Shown one piece after another: positions 54,201 to 63,068 of a DNA stretch of 64,000 bases. The DNA comes from Staphylococcus lloydii (GTDB lineage Bacteria > Bacillota > Bacilli > Staphylococcales > Staphylococcaceae): NCBI RefSeq assembly GCF_015775975.1, contig NZ_CP064056.1:1922001-1986000 (forward strand), written 5' to 3'. The translations under genes and the position numbers were made by a program. The notes beneath the pieces are model-generated. The model made no database searches and had not been told where the DNA came from. It saw only the letters and a program-made list of their open reading frames with translations. Position 1 is the first letter of the stretch, and each line of letters starts with the position of its first letter.

Positions 54201-54267
54201 CTATTCAGCGTTAATTACGGCTGTTCTTGTATTAGCCTTCACTTCTACATTTTGGGGCGTATTAGGG
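54201..54267 (-). other. +1 frameshift extension of the major tail protein
   Basis: The tail protein ends GAT GCA CCC TAA (CCC at 54265-54267). Slipping forward one base on CCC reads NTPQNVEVKANTRTAVINAE to a TAG at 54201-54203. The capsid gene shows the same arrangement and a near-identical tail, so selection keeps this out-of-frame sequence. Predicted minor product about 20 residues longer. Confidence 0.8.
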
Positions 54268-54903
54268 TGCATCTACTGTTTCTGAATCACTTACTTCAGG
54301 TTCAGTCCCTGTGAAGCCAACAAATACTTTTTTCAAGAATTCGTCTGCGCCTGCAGAACCTTCATGGTAACCATAAGTAATACCTTCAGGTGTACCGTCT
54401 TTATCGATAGTACGGCTCATCCAGTCACCAGTTAATTTTGTAGGGTCTGGCGCTTCTGCTTTTTCACCTTTTGTTTTAAACTCGATAGAGTCTAAACTGA
54501 ACGTCCCTTTAAGTAATGCTACATAAACAGGTTCTCCAGTTAATCCATCTTCTGATTCACCAACCATAGCAACATATGGCGCACGAGTGTTTTCGCCTAC
54601 CCATGCAGTACCGTTCTTATCTTTAGAACGTCCAATAACTGTATTTAAATCGTCACTTGGAATATTGAAAATATCCATGTCTGATTTAACTTCGTTTGTA
54701 CCTTGTTTTTTCATCCAAACACGTTTGTTTGATGCGAACATATCTACTAAATCAGGTGCTAAACCTGTAATGTTCATGTTAACTGTACCACCGTTTTCAT
54801 TTTCCCAAATGAATTTTTGTTCGATAGCTTTACCTTCTTTGTTAAATACACCTACGTGTACACGTTTAAAACCGACTTTATATGAACCTTGTGATTGAGC
54901 CAT
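54262..54903 (-). CDS. Major tail (tube) protein
   Basis: 213 residues in the zero frame. MAQSQGSYKVGFKRVHVGVF start, PDLVDMFASNKRVWMKKQGT, and TKLTGDWMSRTIDKDGTPEG with GYHEGSAGADEFLKKVFVGF at the end follow the phi13-type major tail protein family. ATG at 54901-54903 after TAGGAGG; the frame is open 30 codons upstream without a site. Followed by a +1 extension frame. Confidence 0.92.
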   Translation of the reverse strand: MAQSQGSYKVGFKRVHVGVFNKEGKAIEQKFIWENENGGTVNMNITGLAPDLVDMFASNKRVWMKKQGTNEVKSDMDIFNIPSDDLNTVIGRSKDKNGTAWVGENTRAPYVAMVGESEDGLTGEPVYVALLKGTFSLDSIEFKTKGEKAEAPDPTKLTGDWMSRTIDKDGTPEGITYGYHEGSAGADEFLKKVFVGFTGTEPEVSDSETVDAP

Positions 54904-54943
54904 ATTATAATTCCTCCTATTTTTAGGCATTAAAAAAGCACAC

Positions 54944-55339
54944 CTAATTGATGTGCTCGCCTTTGTAATATTGATTTTTTGGTATGCCCTCATACCTTCT
55001 TGATTTCACGTATCTTTTTGTCTCTTTAAAATAATCGTCTAACATGCTAGCTGTTTGATAAAAGTTATTATCAAATAATATCTTTCTAACGCGTTTCGTT
55101 ATATCTATTGTGGTTTGGTCTTTATAAGTTTCTACATCGACTTGAACATTGTAGGTTTCTGATAAGTAGCTATCTGATACAAAACTACTTGGCGTATCAT
55201 ATATAGGCGACAAAATAATAAAAGGCTTTGACGTATCAACATTTTCAGTTACTTCATAAAAATAAATACGGTTAGCGACATTGGCTTTAATGAAATCGTC
55301 GTTGATGAGTAAGTCATAAATGTACCTAAGTATATTCAT
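54944..55339 (-). CDS. Tail terminator / tail completion protein
   Basis: 131 residues. MNILRYIYDLLINDDFIKAN start, PFIILSPIYDTPSSFVSD and YNVQVDVETYKDQTTIDITK are characteristic strands and helix of siphophage tail terminators (DUF806-like). ATG at 55337-55339 overlaps the upstream stop by 4 bp (ATGA). Confidence 0.83.
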   Translation of the reverse strand: MNILRYIYDLLINDDFIKANVANRIYFYEVTENVDTSKPFIILSPIYDTPSSFVSDSYLSETYNVQVDVETYKDQTTIDITKRVRKILFDNNFYQTASMLDDYFKETKRYVKSRRYEGIPKNQYYKGEHIN

Positions 55340-55743
55340 AAGGATCTCCCCAATTCTCGAATACAAATACTTCGGTATTTCGCTTGGCTTGCTTGTAATG
55401 TTTTTTCAATCACACCAAAACCACGTGGGTTAATTTTCTTACCGTTTCGCGTATAACCATGTTCATTCAAATGAATGAGACGATAACGGTCCATTGGGCC
55501 CACCCATTCAATAACAACTGTTCTTTGTCTATCTTTAGCTGCTGTAAAGGGTTGAGTTCGTTTCATTTCATTTATTGAAGCGCCTGTGTCTTTAAATGCG
55601 ACAAAGTTCTTCTTTAATTCACCTAACATATAATCCGAAGCTTGTTCTAACGCTCTATCACTTTTTTCACGCATGGCTTGTTTACCAAATCTTTGTTCCA
55701 ATTGTTTTTCCAACTCTGGTATGCCTTTAATTTCTACTGTCAT
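55336..55743 (-). CDS. HK97 gp10-like neck/tail component
   Basis: 135 residues. VEIKGIPELEKQLEQRFGKQ start, RALEQASDYMLGELKKNF helix and YRLIHLNEHGYTRNGKKINPRGFG, the conserved HLxEFGxxxx-type motif of the HK97-gp10 family. Overlaps neighbours at both ends by 4 bp. Confidence 0.88.
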   Translation of the reverse strand: MTVEIKGIPELEKQLEQRFGKQAMREKSDRALEQASDYMLGELKKNFVAFKDTGASINEMKRTQPFTAAKDRQRTVVIEWVGPMDRYRLIHLNEHGYTRNGKKINPRGFGVIEKTLQASQAKYRSICIRELGRSL

Positions 55744-56114
55744 GCTTTTTCCACCAATACTAACGTGATAAAACCACGTTCAGGCGTATCCAAACGAACA
55801 TCTTTGATATCAAATAATTGTTTTTGTAGCCTAAAATCATCAACTTTGACAACATGTTTAGCTGTCGGTGTATAAGTTTGATACGGATCGCGTATCACCA
55901 TTGATAAACCCGAAGTTGAATCACTTACACCAAGTAATTCCCTATCTTTAACAGAAGGACTATAGGTTTCGGCAAAACAATTAAATAAGTTTGTTTCTTC
56001 AAAATCATCTGGATAAGGCCCTTGGTTTTCATATTGGAAAAAGCTGACAGGAGTGCGAAAGTCGCCAGACAACACTTTTCTATTCTTGAAGTTCATCTGT
56101 GCCAAAATCATCAC
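55740..56114 (-). CDS. Head-tail adaptor (head closure) protein
   Basis: 124 residues. DFRTPVSFFQYENQGPYPDD, NLFNCFAETYSPSVKDRELL and YTPTAKHVVKVDDFRLQKQLF match the SPP1 gp16/head closure family (GEFRxxVTFxxx...CWA). The start is unclear: ATG at 56112-56114, TTG three codons later or ATG six codons later; all overlap the upstream gene. Confidence 0.85.
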   Translation of the reverse strand: MMILAQMNFKNRKVLSGDFRTPVSFFQYENQGPYPDDFEETNLFNCFAETYSPSVKDRELLGVSDSTSGLSMVIRDPYQTYTPTAKHVVKVDDFRLQKQLFDIKDVRLDTPERGFITLVLVEKA

Positions 56115-56376
56115 CCCTATAGATCACATTTTGCATACCAAAGTCATGTAGCACTGTCGAAAAATTTTTATGGAAAAATTGGAGTTGTTCATTGTAAACA
56201 TAACGTGAACGTTCAAGCACGAGCTCTCTACCTACTGAATTCTCATCTATATCAAACGAACCACAAATAGATTGAATCGCTAAATAAGATAATTCCAATA
56301 TCTGCTTTAACGATTCATCTTCGGAACTGTGAAAAATATGCATACGACCTTTAAATTCAACGAGCAAATCGTCCAT
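56080..56376 (-). CDS. Head-tail connector (gp6-like, DNA packaging) protein
   Basis: 98 residues. LKQILELSYLAIQSICGSFD helix, RELVLERSRYVYNEQLQFFH helix and short C-terminal strand fit the phage gp6-like connector that follows the capsid gene in HK97-type phages. GGGGCG start, 12 nt after the extended capsid stop. Confidence 0.82.
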   Translation of the reverse strand: MDDLLVEFKGRMHIFHSSEDESLKQILELSYLAIQSICGSFDIDENSVGRELVLERSRYVYNEQLQFFHKNFSTVLHDFGMQNVIYRGDDFGTDELQE

Positions 56377-56388
56377 AGTATCACGCCC

Positions 56389-56455
56389 CTATTCCGCTGA
56401 AATCGTAGCTGTTTTAGCATTCGCTGTTACTTCAACGTTTTGGGGGTTACTTGGG
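56389..56455 (-). other. +1 frameshift extension of the major capsid protein
   Basis: The capsid ends TCA CCC AAG TAA (CCC at 56453-56455). A +1 slip on CCC reads SNPQNVEVTANAKTATISAE to a TAG at 56389-56391. Shared residues with the tail protein extension: NxPQNVEVxANxxTAxIxAE. Listeria phage PSA makes longer capsid and tail proteins by +1 slipping at proline codons near the stop, the closest precedent I know. Confidence 0.8.
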
Positions 56456-57574
56456 TGAAGATGCTGTAGCTTTAATGTTTAAATCATACACAGCTGCAAC
56501 TTTATCGTCTTTTGCTTTACCATAGGCAAATTGCTTAGCAGTGTATAAATCCATATCTTCAATAGCTAATGTTTGGTCGAATTTCTTGACGTTAATACCA
56601 CCTGCTAAGTAACCATCATAACGACCTTTAACATAAGTTAATACTTGCCCTGATTTTTGTGCTAAAGATTCAACAATATTTAAATTGAATGGTAGTGCTG
56701 TTACATACACGCCATTTGCATTTAAGTGTGTATATTGTGCTTGAATGTCAAACGCGTCTGAAGGATTAACAACCATTGTTACATTACCTTTAACCACAAC
56801 TGCGTGACCTTTTTCATCAGTTGAATGATGTTTAAATACTTTTGTTAATTCATCAACTGTTGTTTGTGAATCAGCAAAAGTTAATGTACCGTTAGAAGCT
56901 TTTTCAGGATAAACACCACCTGATACTGAAACGCCTTCTTGTACTTGACGATTTAATCCTATAGGTTGTTCTTTACCTGTACCTGTTAAGAATGCTGCTT
57001 CTAAGGCAACTGCAAATGCTTCTTCGATTTGTAAACGTACAAAACGCTCAATCCACGCAGGACCAAAATCTTGTAAGTCTTTAGGTAATACAACAAATGC
57101 AGTTAATTTGTTTTGGATAGCTGTTTCTTCACTGAACGCAGCATCTAATTGACCTTTGATTTCTCCAAAGATTTGGCCCCATACAGCTACACCGCTCGTT
57201 TCTGATTTTAAGAATTTAAGGCGTAAACCTGCATTCTTGATACCTAAATCAGCTAATAAAGGATGTTCTGTCGTTAAATCTTCAAAGATACGGTCGATTG
57301 TTTCTTCTGGTAGTAATTTTTCTTCTTTGTAACCAACTTCAGTGTTGATGTCATTGAAGAACTTACGTTGTTCAGCTGTTAATTGTTTGTCTTTAGAAGG
57401 TAAAGAACTAATCTTTTCTGCTTCTTGTTTTGCTTGAGCTTTTGATTCTTCAAATAGCTCATTAATCATTTGGCCGTATAGTTCGGCTTGTTCTTGTTCG
57501 CTATCTCCGTTTTGGATAGCATTTAAAAATTCTTCTCGTGCGTTTTTAAAATCATCTGATAAATTTAAAGGCAT
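56447..57574 (-). CDS. Major capsid protein (HK97 fold)
   Basis: 375 residues in the zero frame. Residues 1-100 are an acidic-basic helical delta/scaffold region (FKNAREEFLNAIQNGDSEQE), normally cut off by the upstream protease; the mature part begins around EEKLLPEETIDRIFEDL. Core motifs: GQIFGEIKGQLDAAFSEETA, EEAFAVALEAAFLTGTGKEQ and VYVTALPFNLNIV. GGAGGG start. The scaffold-capsid fusion with separate ClpP-like protease is the HK97/Sfi21 plan. Confidence 0.94.
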   Translation of the reverse strand: MPLNLSDDFKNAREEFLNAIQNGDSEQEQAELYGQMINELFEESKAQAKQEAEKISSLPSKDKQLTAEQRKFFNDINTEVGYKEEKLLPEETIDRIFEDLTTEHPLLADLGIKNAGLRLKFLKSETSGVAVWGQIFGEIKGQLDAAFSEETAIQNKLTAFVVLPKDLQDFGPAWIERFVRLQIEEAFAVALEAAFLTGTGKEQPIGLNRQVQEGVSVSGGVYPEKASNGTLTFADSQTTVDELTKVFKHHSTDEKGHAVVVKGNVTMVVNPSDAFDIQAQYTHLNANGVYVTALPFNLNIVESLAQKSGQVLTYVKGRYDGYLAGGINVKKFDQTLAIEDMDLYTAKQFAYGKAKDDKVAAVYDLNIKATASSPK

Positions 57575-57599
57575 TATTTAGCCCTCCTTATTTTTTGTA

Positions 57600-58343
57600 T
57601 TAAAAAAAGAACCTTGGTTTCGATTTGTTTTCAACATGTTGTTCTTTCGTTGAATCCTCAATCGTTTCAGGTTCTTCTTTTTCGTTTAGTTTTTCAATTA
57701 CTTTATTCGCTATTTGCTCGACGTCAATTTTCACTTCTGGTGTTTGTTTCATCAATGTCGCAACTTTATTAATCGCATCATTTGATAACATCTGCCCTGA
57801 ATTTGCAACGAGTTTAGGTGCTGATTCATCAAACATCTTACTGTCTGCAAAACCTAATTCAACAGCATCTTGTGCATTCAACCAAGTTTCTTCATTCATA
57901 AGATCTAAGATTTCTTGTTCACCTTTACCAGTTTTAGCAATGTAAGCATTCGCAATACCACGATTCACACCGCTCAACATGTTAGATGCAGAAGTCATAG
58001 CTCTGTCATCTCCCATAACAACGGTGCTAGCATTATGAATCATCATTTGAGCTGGGGGGCTCATTTCAATATGCTTACCAGCCATGGCAATAACAGAAGC
58101 TGCACTTGCTGCAACACCGACCACTTTCACATTGATGTTACCTGGATATTCTTTCAAAGATGTATATATTTCACTCCCTGAGAAAACATCTCCTCCTCCT
58201 GAGTTAATGATTAACTCAACATCTTCATTTGATGTAGGCAGTGCATCAATCACATCTTTTGGTGATGTGGCGTCTAAATCAAGCATGTCATAAATCCATT
58301 TGTCGTTATTTGGTACAATTGCACCCTTGACCTCTATTCTCAT
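57600..58343 (-). CDS. ClpP-like prohead protease
   Basis: 247 residues. Serine protease with ClpP fold: oxyanion NSGGGDVFSG, nucleophile Ser in VGVAASAASVIAMAG, His in MMIHNAS and Asp in the TWLNAQDAVELGFAD segment. The C-terminal ~70 residues are charged and helical. Removes the capsid delta domain in procapsids. Overlaps the portal stop by 4 bp. Confidence 0.94.
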   Translation of the reverse strand: MRIEVKGAIVPNNDKWIYDMLDLDATSPKDVIDALPTSNEDVELIINSGGGDVFSGSEIYTSLKEYPGNINVKVVGVAASAASVIAMAGKHIEMSPPAQMMIHNASTVVMGDDRAMTSASNMLSGVNRGIANAYIAKTGKGEQEILDLMNEETWLNAQDAVELGFADSKMFDESAPKLVANSGQMLSNDAINKVATLMKQTPEVKIDVEQIANKVIEKLNEKEEPETIEDSTKEQHVENKSKPRFFF

Positions 58344-59530
58344 TCATCATCACCTCCTTCGAGTGGTTCTTCGTGATTATCTTGGTTATCCTGATTACCA
58401 TTTTCTTTTTCTCTTGCTGTTGTTAAGTTCTTCGTAATCTTGTATTCATCCATTTTCGGGTCGTCCGATGGTTCTTCGCCTAATAGTATTAATACTTGGT
58501 TAGGTGTGAATGTACTTGAAGATACAAGCTTATCTATGCTATCAGCAAGTTCTAATGGATTTTTCTTATCGATACCAATTATCTTAATACCAATACCTTT
58601 TAAGATATCTGCTTCTGTGAATAGTTTAGCGTTAAGCTCATCTTCAAACTTCTTCGTAAGTGGCTTAATACAGAATTTAATATATGCTTCAAACGCATTT
58701 TCTAAGTCCGCTAAATCACCATGTAAAAGCGAAGGTGGAATACCGATAGCTCTAGCTACATTATCAATTAAAGATTTTTGTAGCTTGCCTAACTCATCAA
58801 AAGGTGCTGCACTCATTTTGTTGCCTGAAGATGCATCTTGATATTCAAATGCTTTCGTTAGTGGTGCGATAGCGACGCCGTTTTTACTAAAAGCTTCAGT
58901 CACTTTGTTAACGTAATCCTGCATTTTTTCCATTTCTTCAGTAGTATTTACTTTTTGTGAATCCACGTTGATAATGCCACGTATTTGGTTGTTACGCATT
59001 TGCGCATTCATCATACGTCCGAATAGCTCCCCATAATCTTGGAATAACCCTTCAGTAAATTGATTCAATTTCGCATTGTTATAAGTTAAATAAATAACCT
59101 CATCCATATCAAATGAACGTTCATATTCATATTCACCAATAAGCACATGCTCAAATACATCTGGATATAACGCAAATTTCTTTCTATCGTAATCATCAGC
59201 AATAACAAGTTCTCGTTTATCAGTCACGACGATTAAAACTTCGTTATCGTATACAAGCTTGTAAATAACTTTTTGCCAAAAATCTGTCGCTGATAAATCG
59301 GTATTCGGTCTGAAGTTCAACTTATAATAGATGTTATCTTTAATTGCTTTTTTATTCTCATCCATAATCCTAAATTCAGATTGGGAAATCGTACGCGCTA
59401 AAAATTCAATGCATGTATCGATAGCCATACGTTTCAAGTAGGCTTTTTCTGATGTATCTTGAAACAGTTCTAAATCATACATCCAACTAATTTCATGTTG
59501 CTTACCTAATATGCGATCTAAAATTCCCAT
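58340..59530 (-). CDS. Portal protein (HK97 family)
   Basis: 396 residues. YKLNFRPNTDLSATDFWQKV, DEVIYLTYNN, LIDNVARAIGIPPSLLHGDL (a strong portal motif) and the C-terminal LLGEEPSDDPKMDEYKITKN mark HK97-type portals. Forms the dodecameric vertex for DNA packaging. GGGAGGG start. Confidence 0.94.
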   Translation of the reverse strand: MGILDRILGKQHEISWMYDLELFQDTSEKAYLKRMAIDTCIEFLARTISQSEFRIMDENKKAIKDNIYYKLNFRPNTDLSATDFWQKVIYKLVYDNEVLIVVTDKRELVIADDYDRKKFALYPDVFEHVLIGEYEYERSFDMDEVIYLTYNNAKLNQFTEGLFQDYGELFGRMMNAQMRNNQIRGIINVDSQKVNTTEEMEKMQDYVNKVTEAFSKNGVAIAPLTKAFEYQDASSGNKMSAAPFDELGKLQKSLIDNVARAIGIPPSLLHGDLADLENAFEAYIKFCIKPLTKKFEDELNAKLFTEADILKGIGIKIIGIDKKNPLELADSIDKLVSSSTFTPNQVLILLGEEPSDDPKMDEYKITKNLTTAREKENGNQDNQDNHEEPLEGGDDE

Positions 59531-59544
59531 GTTGTCCCTCCCTT

Positions 59545-61230
59545 CTAAAAACTAATTGCATTTAAGAAATCTAAACTGTCATTCAAATCGACTTCTAGCA
59601 AATCATCGGCTCGATAAAGTGCATGAAGCATAGCGTGGAAGCCATCTGTTTTACGTCTAATTTCATCTTTCTTAATAAATTCTTTATTGCCATCAGGTTT
59701 GATTTTTACAGCAACATTATTCGTGTACCAACGCATTAATGGGTTATTATCAAAAACAATTTTATTATTCGCAAACATTGTTTCTATACGAGGGGCTAAT
59801 AGTCCGTGTATAGAACGTGGACTACGAATAACCTCGTAATCTATGCCATATTCTTCAAAGGCCCTACGAATTAAATCAATTCTGTAATTATCTACAATAA
59901 CTTTTTCTAAACCATATATTTGGCGCATATCATCAAACCATTGGGCGATATAATATTCACTAATTGAAGGTTCATCTACGATTGTAAGAAGCCCATCTTT
60001 TTCCCATTCATAAATAGGCGGCTTTAACTTAACTGAGTCTAAGAAACCTTTACGTACAAACGAATGAGTTTTCCATATATAATCTTCACCGTCTCTAAAC
60101 AATAAACCTACTGCAGCAAAGTCTTTAATATTTGCATAGTCCAAACCGCCAATACATTGTTTATTTTCTAATTCAGGGAAAGGTCGATTGGTAGCTTTAA
60201 CTTCTTCTCTAGTAGCAATAATTTTTTCAAGGTCTTCTTCAGGTAAGTTCATACGTTTAGTCATAAATTCGCTTCGATTACCCGGGTTACGTATCAAGTC
60301 TTTATACTCCGTATATACTTCCTCGTATAAATTTCTTGCGTACTTTGAAAAAGGTTTATGAAACATAGGATTGGCTTTTTCCCATGCTGAAGGGTCATCT
60401 ACTTCAGTTTTGTCATCTAATTTGCAATAGAATGGGAATAGTCTATCTTCTGTATCTTCTCCGCTAAGTAAATCCAGAGTTCTATCTTTGAGACCATCCA
60501 TAAAACCTTCTCTAACGTCACCATCAGTCCCTATATAAATAGTGCGACCGTGTTCGACTTTACCTAAACCCCCTCGTTTAACATTAACGATTTGAGCATC
60601 TTCATATTGATGTATCTCATCAAAAATAACACATCCTTCACGGCCACCATCTTTGGTTTCTGCGTTAGATGTGTTAAATCTGAATATGGATTGTGTTTCA
60701 AGCCCTTCTATTTCAGTACGTGTTCGTCTAAAGGGCGCGGCCTTTCTACCTTTTTTAATAAACAAATCATTGTCGGTTATCATATCGTATACTTCTTTAA
60801 ATGAGACCTTAGCTTGGTCTTCACTGTTAGCTACGACTGATACATCGTACTTTTTAATACCGTGATATGGTGTAAGAAAAAAATTAGTTAATGCACTAAT
60901 CAAACCATTTTTACCGCCGCCACGGCCGAGTGTGATAAAGAATTGTTTGAAATAGGGTGATATAACATCTTCATTAGTCATTTCATCTTTTTGTTTCTTA
61001 AATAAGAAAACAAAAGCAATTATAAATTTTTGAAAAGGTTGTAATGGAAAATACCATTTTTCCGAAAATTTAATACAATTTTCTATTTTTATTTCATCGA
61101 AGAATACATCATTTCTAGTTAGGATATTTTTTTCTAAATGATTTATTAGATCAATACGTTCTTTATTAAGAATAATTTTCCCTTGTTTATATTGATTGAT
61201 GTATTCATCTACATGCTTATTACGTATCAT
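59545..61230 (-). CDS. terL: Terminase large subunit
   Basis: 561 residues. ATPase Walker A variant TLGRGGGKNGLISAL near residue 95 and Walker B GCVIFDEIHQYE near 200; the nuclease half shows IGGLDYANIKDFAAVGL, VDNYRIDLI and a C-terminal DGFHAMLHALYRADD with metal-binding acids. HK97/phiSLT-type TerL. Its ATG overlaps the terS stop by 4 bp. Confidence 0.95.
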   Translation of the reverse strand: MIRNKHVDEYINQYKQGKIILNKERIDLINHLEKNILTRNDVFFDEIKIENCIKFSEKWYFPLQPFQKFIIAFVFLFKKQKDEMTNEDVISPYFKQFFITLGRGGGKNGLISALTNFFLTPYHGIKKYDVSVVANSEDQAKVSFKEVYDMITDNDLFIKKGRKAAPFRRTRTEIEGLETQSIFRFNTSNAETKDGGREGCVIFDEIHQYEDAQIVNVKRGGLGKVEHGRTIYIGTDGDVREGFMDGLKDRTLDLLSGEDTEDRLFPFYCKLDDKTEVDDPSAWEKANPMFHKPFSKYARNLYEEVYTEYKDLIRNPGNRSEFMTKRMNLPEEDLEKIIATREEVKATNRPFPELENKQCIGGLDYANIKDFAAVGLLFRDGEDYIWKTHSFVRKGFLDSVKLKPPIYEWEKDGLLTIVDEPSISEYYIAQWFDDMRQIYGLEKVIVDNYRIDLIRRAFEEYGIDYEVIRSPRSIHGLLAPRIETMFANNKIVFDNNPLMRWYTNNVAVKIKPDGNKEFIKKDEIRRKTDGFHAMLHALYRADDLLEVDLNDSLDFLNAISF

Positions 61231-61529
61231 AGTAAACCACTACTTGTAGGCGATTCCTCAATTTCAACCTTTTCAAAACCAAATGATTTTTCAATTGATA
61301 ACAATGAAGAATTTATTTTATTCTTTTCAGCCACAGCAGGATTTGGTTTTAAAAATGTTTGAGAGGCATTTTTTGTTTCAACCAAAGTGCCGTGTTCCTT
61401 AATGTCTTTATCTAGCTTATAAAAAATATCTAATAAGTTAAGATAACGTTGTACTTTTTCAACTTGTACTGGATTATCCTTTTCTATTTGACCTAGTAAA
61501 TATTGCTCGATAGATTTTTTATTTTTCAT
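61227..61529 (-). CDS. terS: Terminase small subunit (P27 family)
   Basis: 100 residues. VEKVQRYLNLLDIFYKLDKD followed by HGTLVETKNASQTFLKPNPAV and an amphipathic IEKSFGFEKVE is the P27 pattern (LxxxxxDIxxHG...KxNPAV). Recognises cos for packaging. GGGGGG start; cos lies just upstream. Confidence 0.9.
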   Translation of the reverse strand: MKNKKSIEQYLLGQIEKDNPVQVEKVQRYLNLLDIFYKLDKDIKEHGTLVETKNASQTFLKPNPAVAEKNKINSSLLSIEKSFGFEKVEIEESPTSSGLL

Positions 61530-61572
61530 AAATACCCCCCTAACGTATAAATTTTAAAACCAAAATCGTTCT

Positions 61573-61640
61573 GTCGGCTCCCCTACACCGGTTCCCCGCC
61601 GGAAAAGTTTTTGCCAAAATTTTTGACCCGGGGGGATAAA
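61573..61640 (-). other. Putative cos site
   Basis: The only GC-rich stretch in the area, with CCGGCGGGG (61594-61602), GAACCGGTG and CCCCCCGGG blocks, lying between the HNH gene and terS. Staphylococcal cos phages with an HNH partner have cos exactly here with a related CGGCGGGG core. Confidence 0.7.
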
Positions 61641-61680
61641 ATTAAATAATTTTTTTATATAATATTTATAAATTTAATTT

Positions 61681-62016
61681 TTACCATGTTTCATCATCCC
61701 ACTTTAATTTTTTTGGAGATGGTCGACTTGAAAAATGTCTGTCGTGAATCTTATTGTGACACTCAACACATAAGGTTTCTAAATTATCATCTTCAAGTGC
61801 TAAGTCTGGGTTATACTCTAGCTCTTTAATATGGTGTACTACTAGCTTTATCTTCTTACGGCCATTCTTATTAGGCTCGTATATGTCAAGCGCCACCTTA
61901 CCCTCGCGTCTACATTGTTGGCACTCGTAATGGTCCCTTGCTTTGATGGCCTCGCGTTTGTTTCGCCAGTCCATGCTATTGTAAAATGATCGTCGTTGTT
62001 CTTCTGTTAGTGTCAT
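61681..62016 (-). CDS. HNH endonuclease of the cos packaging machinery
   Basis: 111 residues. CxxC pair in HYECQQCRREGK, the HNH core LVVHHIKELEYNPDLALEDD with NLETLCVECHNKIHDRHF giving the second CxxC and the final His. In phiSLT/phi12-like phages this nuclease joins TerL to cleave cos. GAGGTGA start. Confidence 0.93.
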   Translation of the reverse strand: MTLTEEQRRSFYNSMDWRNKREAIKARDHYECQQCRREGKVALDIYEPNKNGRKKIKLVVHHIKELEYNPDLALEDDNLETLCVECHNKIHDRHFSSRPSPKKLKWDDETW

Positions 62017-62244
62017 CAGTGTTCACCTCATTGAGTTAAATGCTAACTCATACCAACACTACATCATGACTGAGAAAGGTATGGATGATGTTCATGTGTA
62101 GTGCTGGTATCAATAAGCACAAGTAAAGCACACCACTGATGTGATGTGCTCAAGTGTAGTAAAGGAGTAGTACATAGATACAATCTTTGTACACTATCAT
62201 AATAACACTGATTTGTAGGCCATTTGCACAATCAATGCACAATG
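62017..62244 (-). promoter_or_regulatory. Late operon leader between rinA and HNH
   Basis: 228 nt. It holds a 14-bp inverted repeat ATACCAGCACTACA / TGTAGTGTTGGTAT (62050-62063 and 62097-62110, one G-U), which can close a large loop, and another GAGCACATCACATCAGTGG-type repeat region near 62116-62152. A likely late promoter (TTGTGC ... TATTAT, near 62199-62228) is where RinA would act. Exact operator not identified. Confidence 0.5.
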
Positions 62245-62679
62245 TTATTTGATACCTGCATGTATCGCTACAGCTTTAACAAAGTTCTTTCTTATCGTAG
62301 TTACTGTGTTGCGATGCATATGACACTCTGCTCCTATCTGTTCCATCTTCATCTTCCTATCTTTGTTCCAATACTTTAATCTAATTACACGTTGATGTTC
62401 ATCAGGTAACTTATCGTACACATACTCTACTGCTTCAACCATCTCTTCTAAGTTACGTAACATCTTATTCGTAAGTAAACGTGTAGCCATGAGTTCTGTG
62501 GTTCTTACGGGTTCTCCTTTCTGTAATGGACCATATACTATATTCGTATCTATATCCTTAGTAGGATTAAGTATCTCCATTCTTAATCTATTTATCTCAC
62601 GTTTATTCTCGTGTAAGTTATATATCTCTGATTCAATATACTTAAATGTACCAGGCTTAATATCATAGGATGTGCTCAT
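62245..62679 (-). CDS. rinA: Phage late transcription activator RinA
   Basis: 144 residues. YIESEIYNLHENKREINRLR, then VYDKLPDEHQRVIRLKYWNK and a helix-turn-helix MEQIGAECHMHRNTVTTIRK at the C-terminus: a sigma-region-4-like activator of the RinA/ArpU family. RinA turns on the packaging and morphogenesis operon of staphylococcal phages. Its ATG overlaps the rinB stop by 4 bp. Confidence 0.93.
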   Translation of the reverse strand: MSTSYDIKPGTFKYIESEIYNLHENKREINRLRMEILNPTKDIDTNIVYGPLQKGEPVRTTELMATRLLTNKMLRNLEEMVEAVEYVYDKLPDEHQRVIRLKYWNKDRKMKMEQIGAECHMHRNTVTTIRKNFVKAVAIHAGIK

Positions 62680-62867
62680 TGAATACCTCCCGTATTGTAG
62701 TTATGAACACCGTTCAAATCTGCATGACTGCTGATATCGTAATCACACGGTGCATCTATCTCATCATTAGCTGTTAAGCGTATGATAATCTCATTCGTAA
62801 CGTACTTGCTTAGTTCGTACACAGTGAGTAGAGAGATAATATATAGTAAACGTTTAATGAATTTCAT
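62676..62867 (-). CDS. rinB: RinB-like phage regulator
   Basis: 63 residues. FIKRLLYIISLLTVYELSKYVTNEIIIRLTANDEIDAP matches the RinB layout (hydrophobic start, YELxKYVTE, MTANDDxEAP). Always before rinA in staphylococcal phages. The C-terminal 20 residues (DISSHADLNGVHNYNTGGIQ) are variable. Confidence 0.85.
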   Translation of the reverse strand: MKFIKRLLYIISLLTVYELSKYVTNEIIIRLTANDEIDAPCDYDISSHADLNGVHNYNTGGIQ

Positions 62868-62870
62868 AGG

Positions 62871-63068
62871 TTAGTCCTCCTTAGTTAAATCCATATCAAT
62901 AACTTCTGTTCCTTCAGGTAAGATAAATACTCTATAATCTTTTGGCAACACGTCGTTGAAAGCAGTGTTTAATGCTTCTACAGTTTCTTTATTAAATCTC
63001 GCATTCATTACGTATATAACTAATTTCTTTTTATCTGAGTAATAAAATTTACTGTTCATCTCATTCAC
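62871..63068 (-). CDS. Small phage hypothetical protein
   Basis: 65 residues, beta-alpha-beta-like: KKLVIYVMNARFNKETVEAL then DYRVFILPEGTEVIDMDL. Overlaps the upstream gene by 8 bp. Part of the chain of tiny genes before rinB; family not recognised. Confidence 0.7.
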   Translation of the reverse strand: MNEMNSKFYYSDKKKLVIYVMNARFNKETVEALNTAFNDVLPKDYRVFILPEGTEVIDMDLTKED

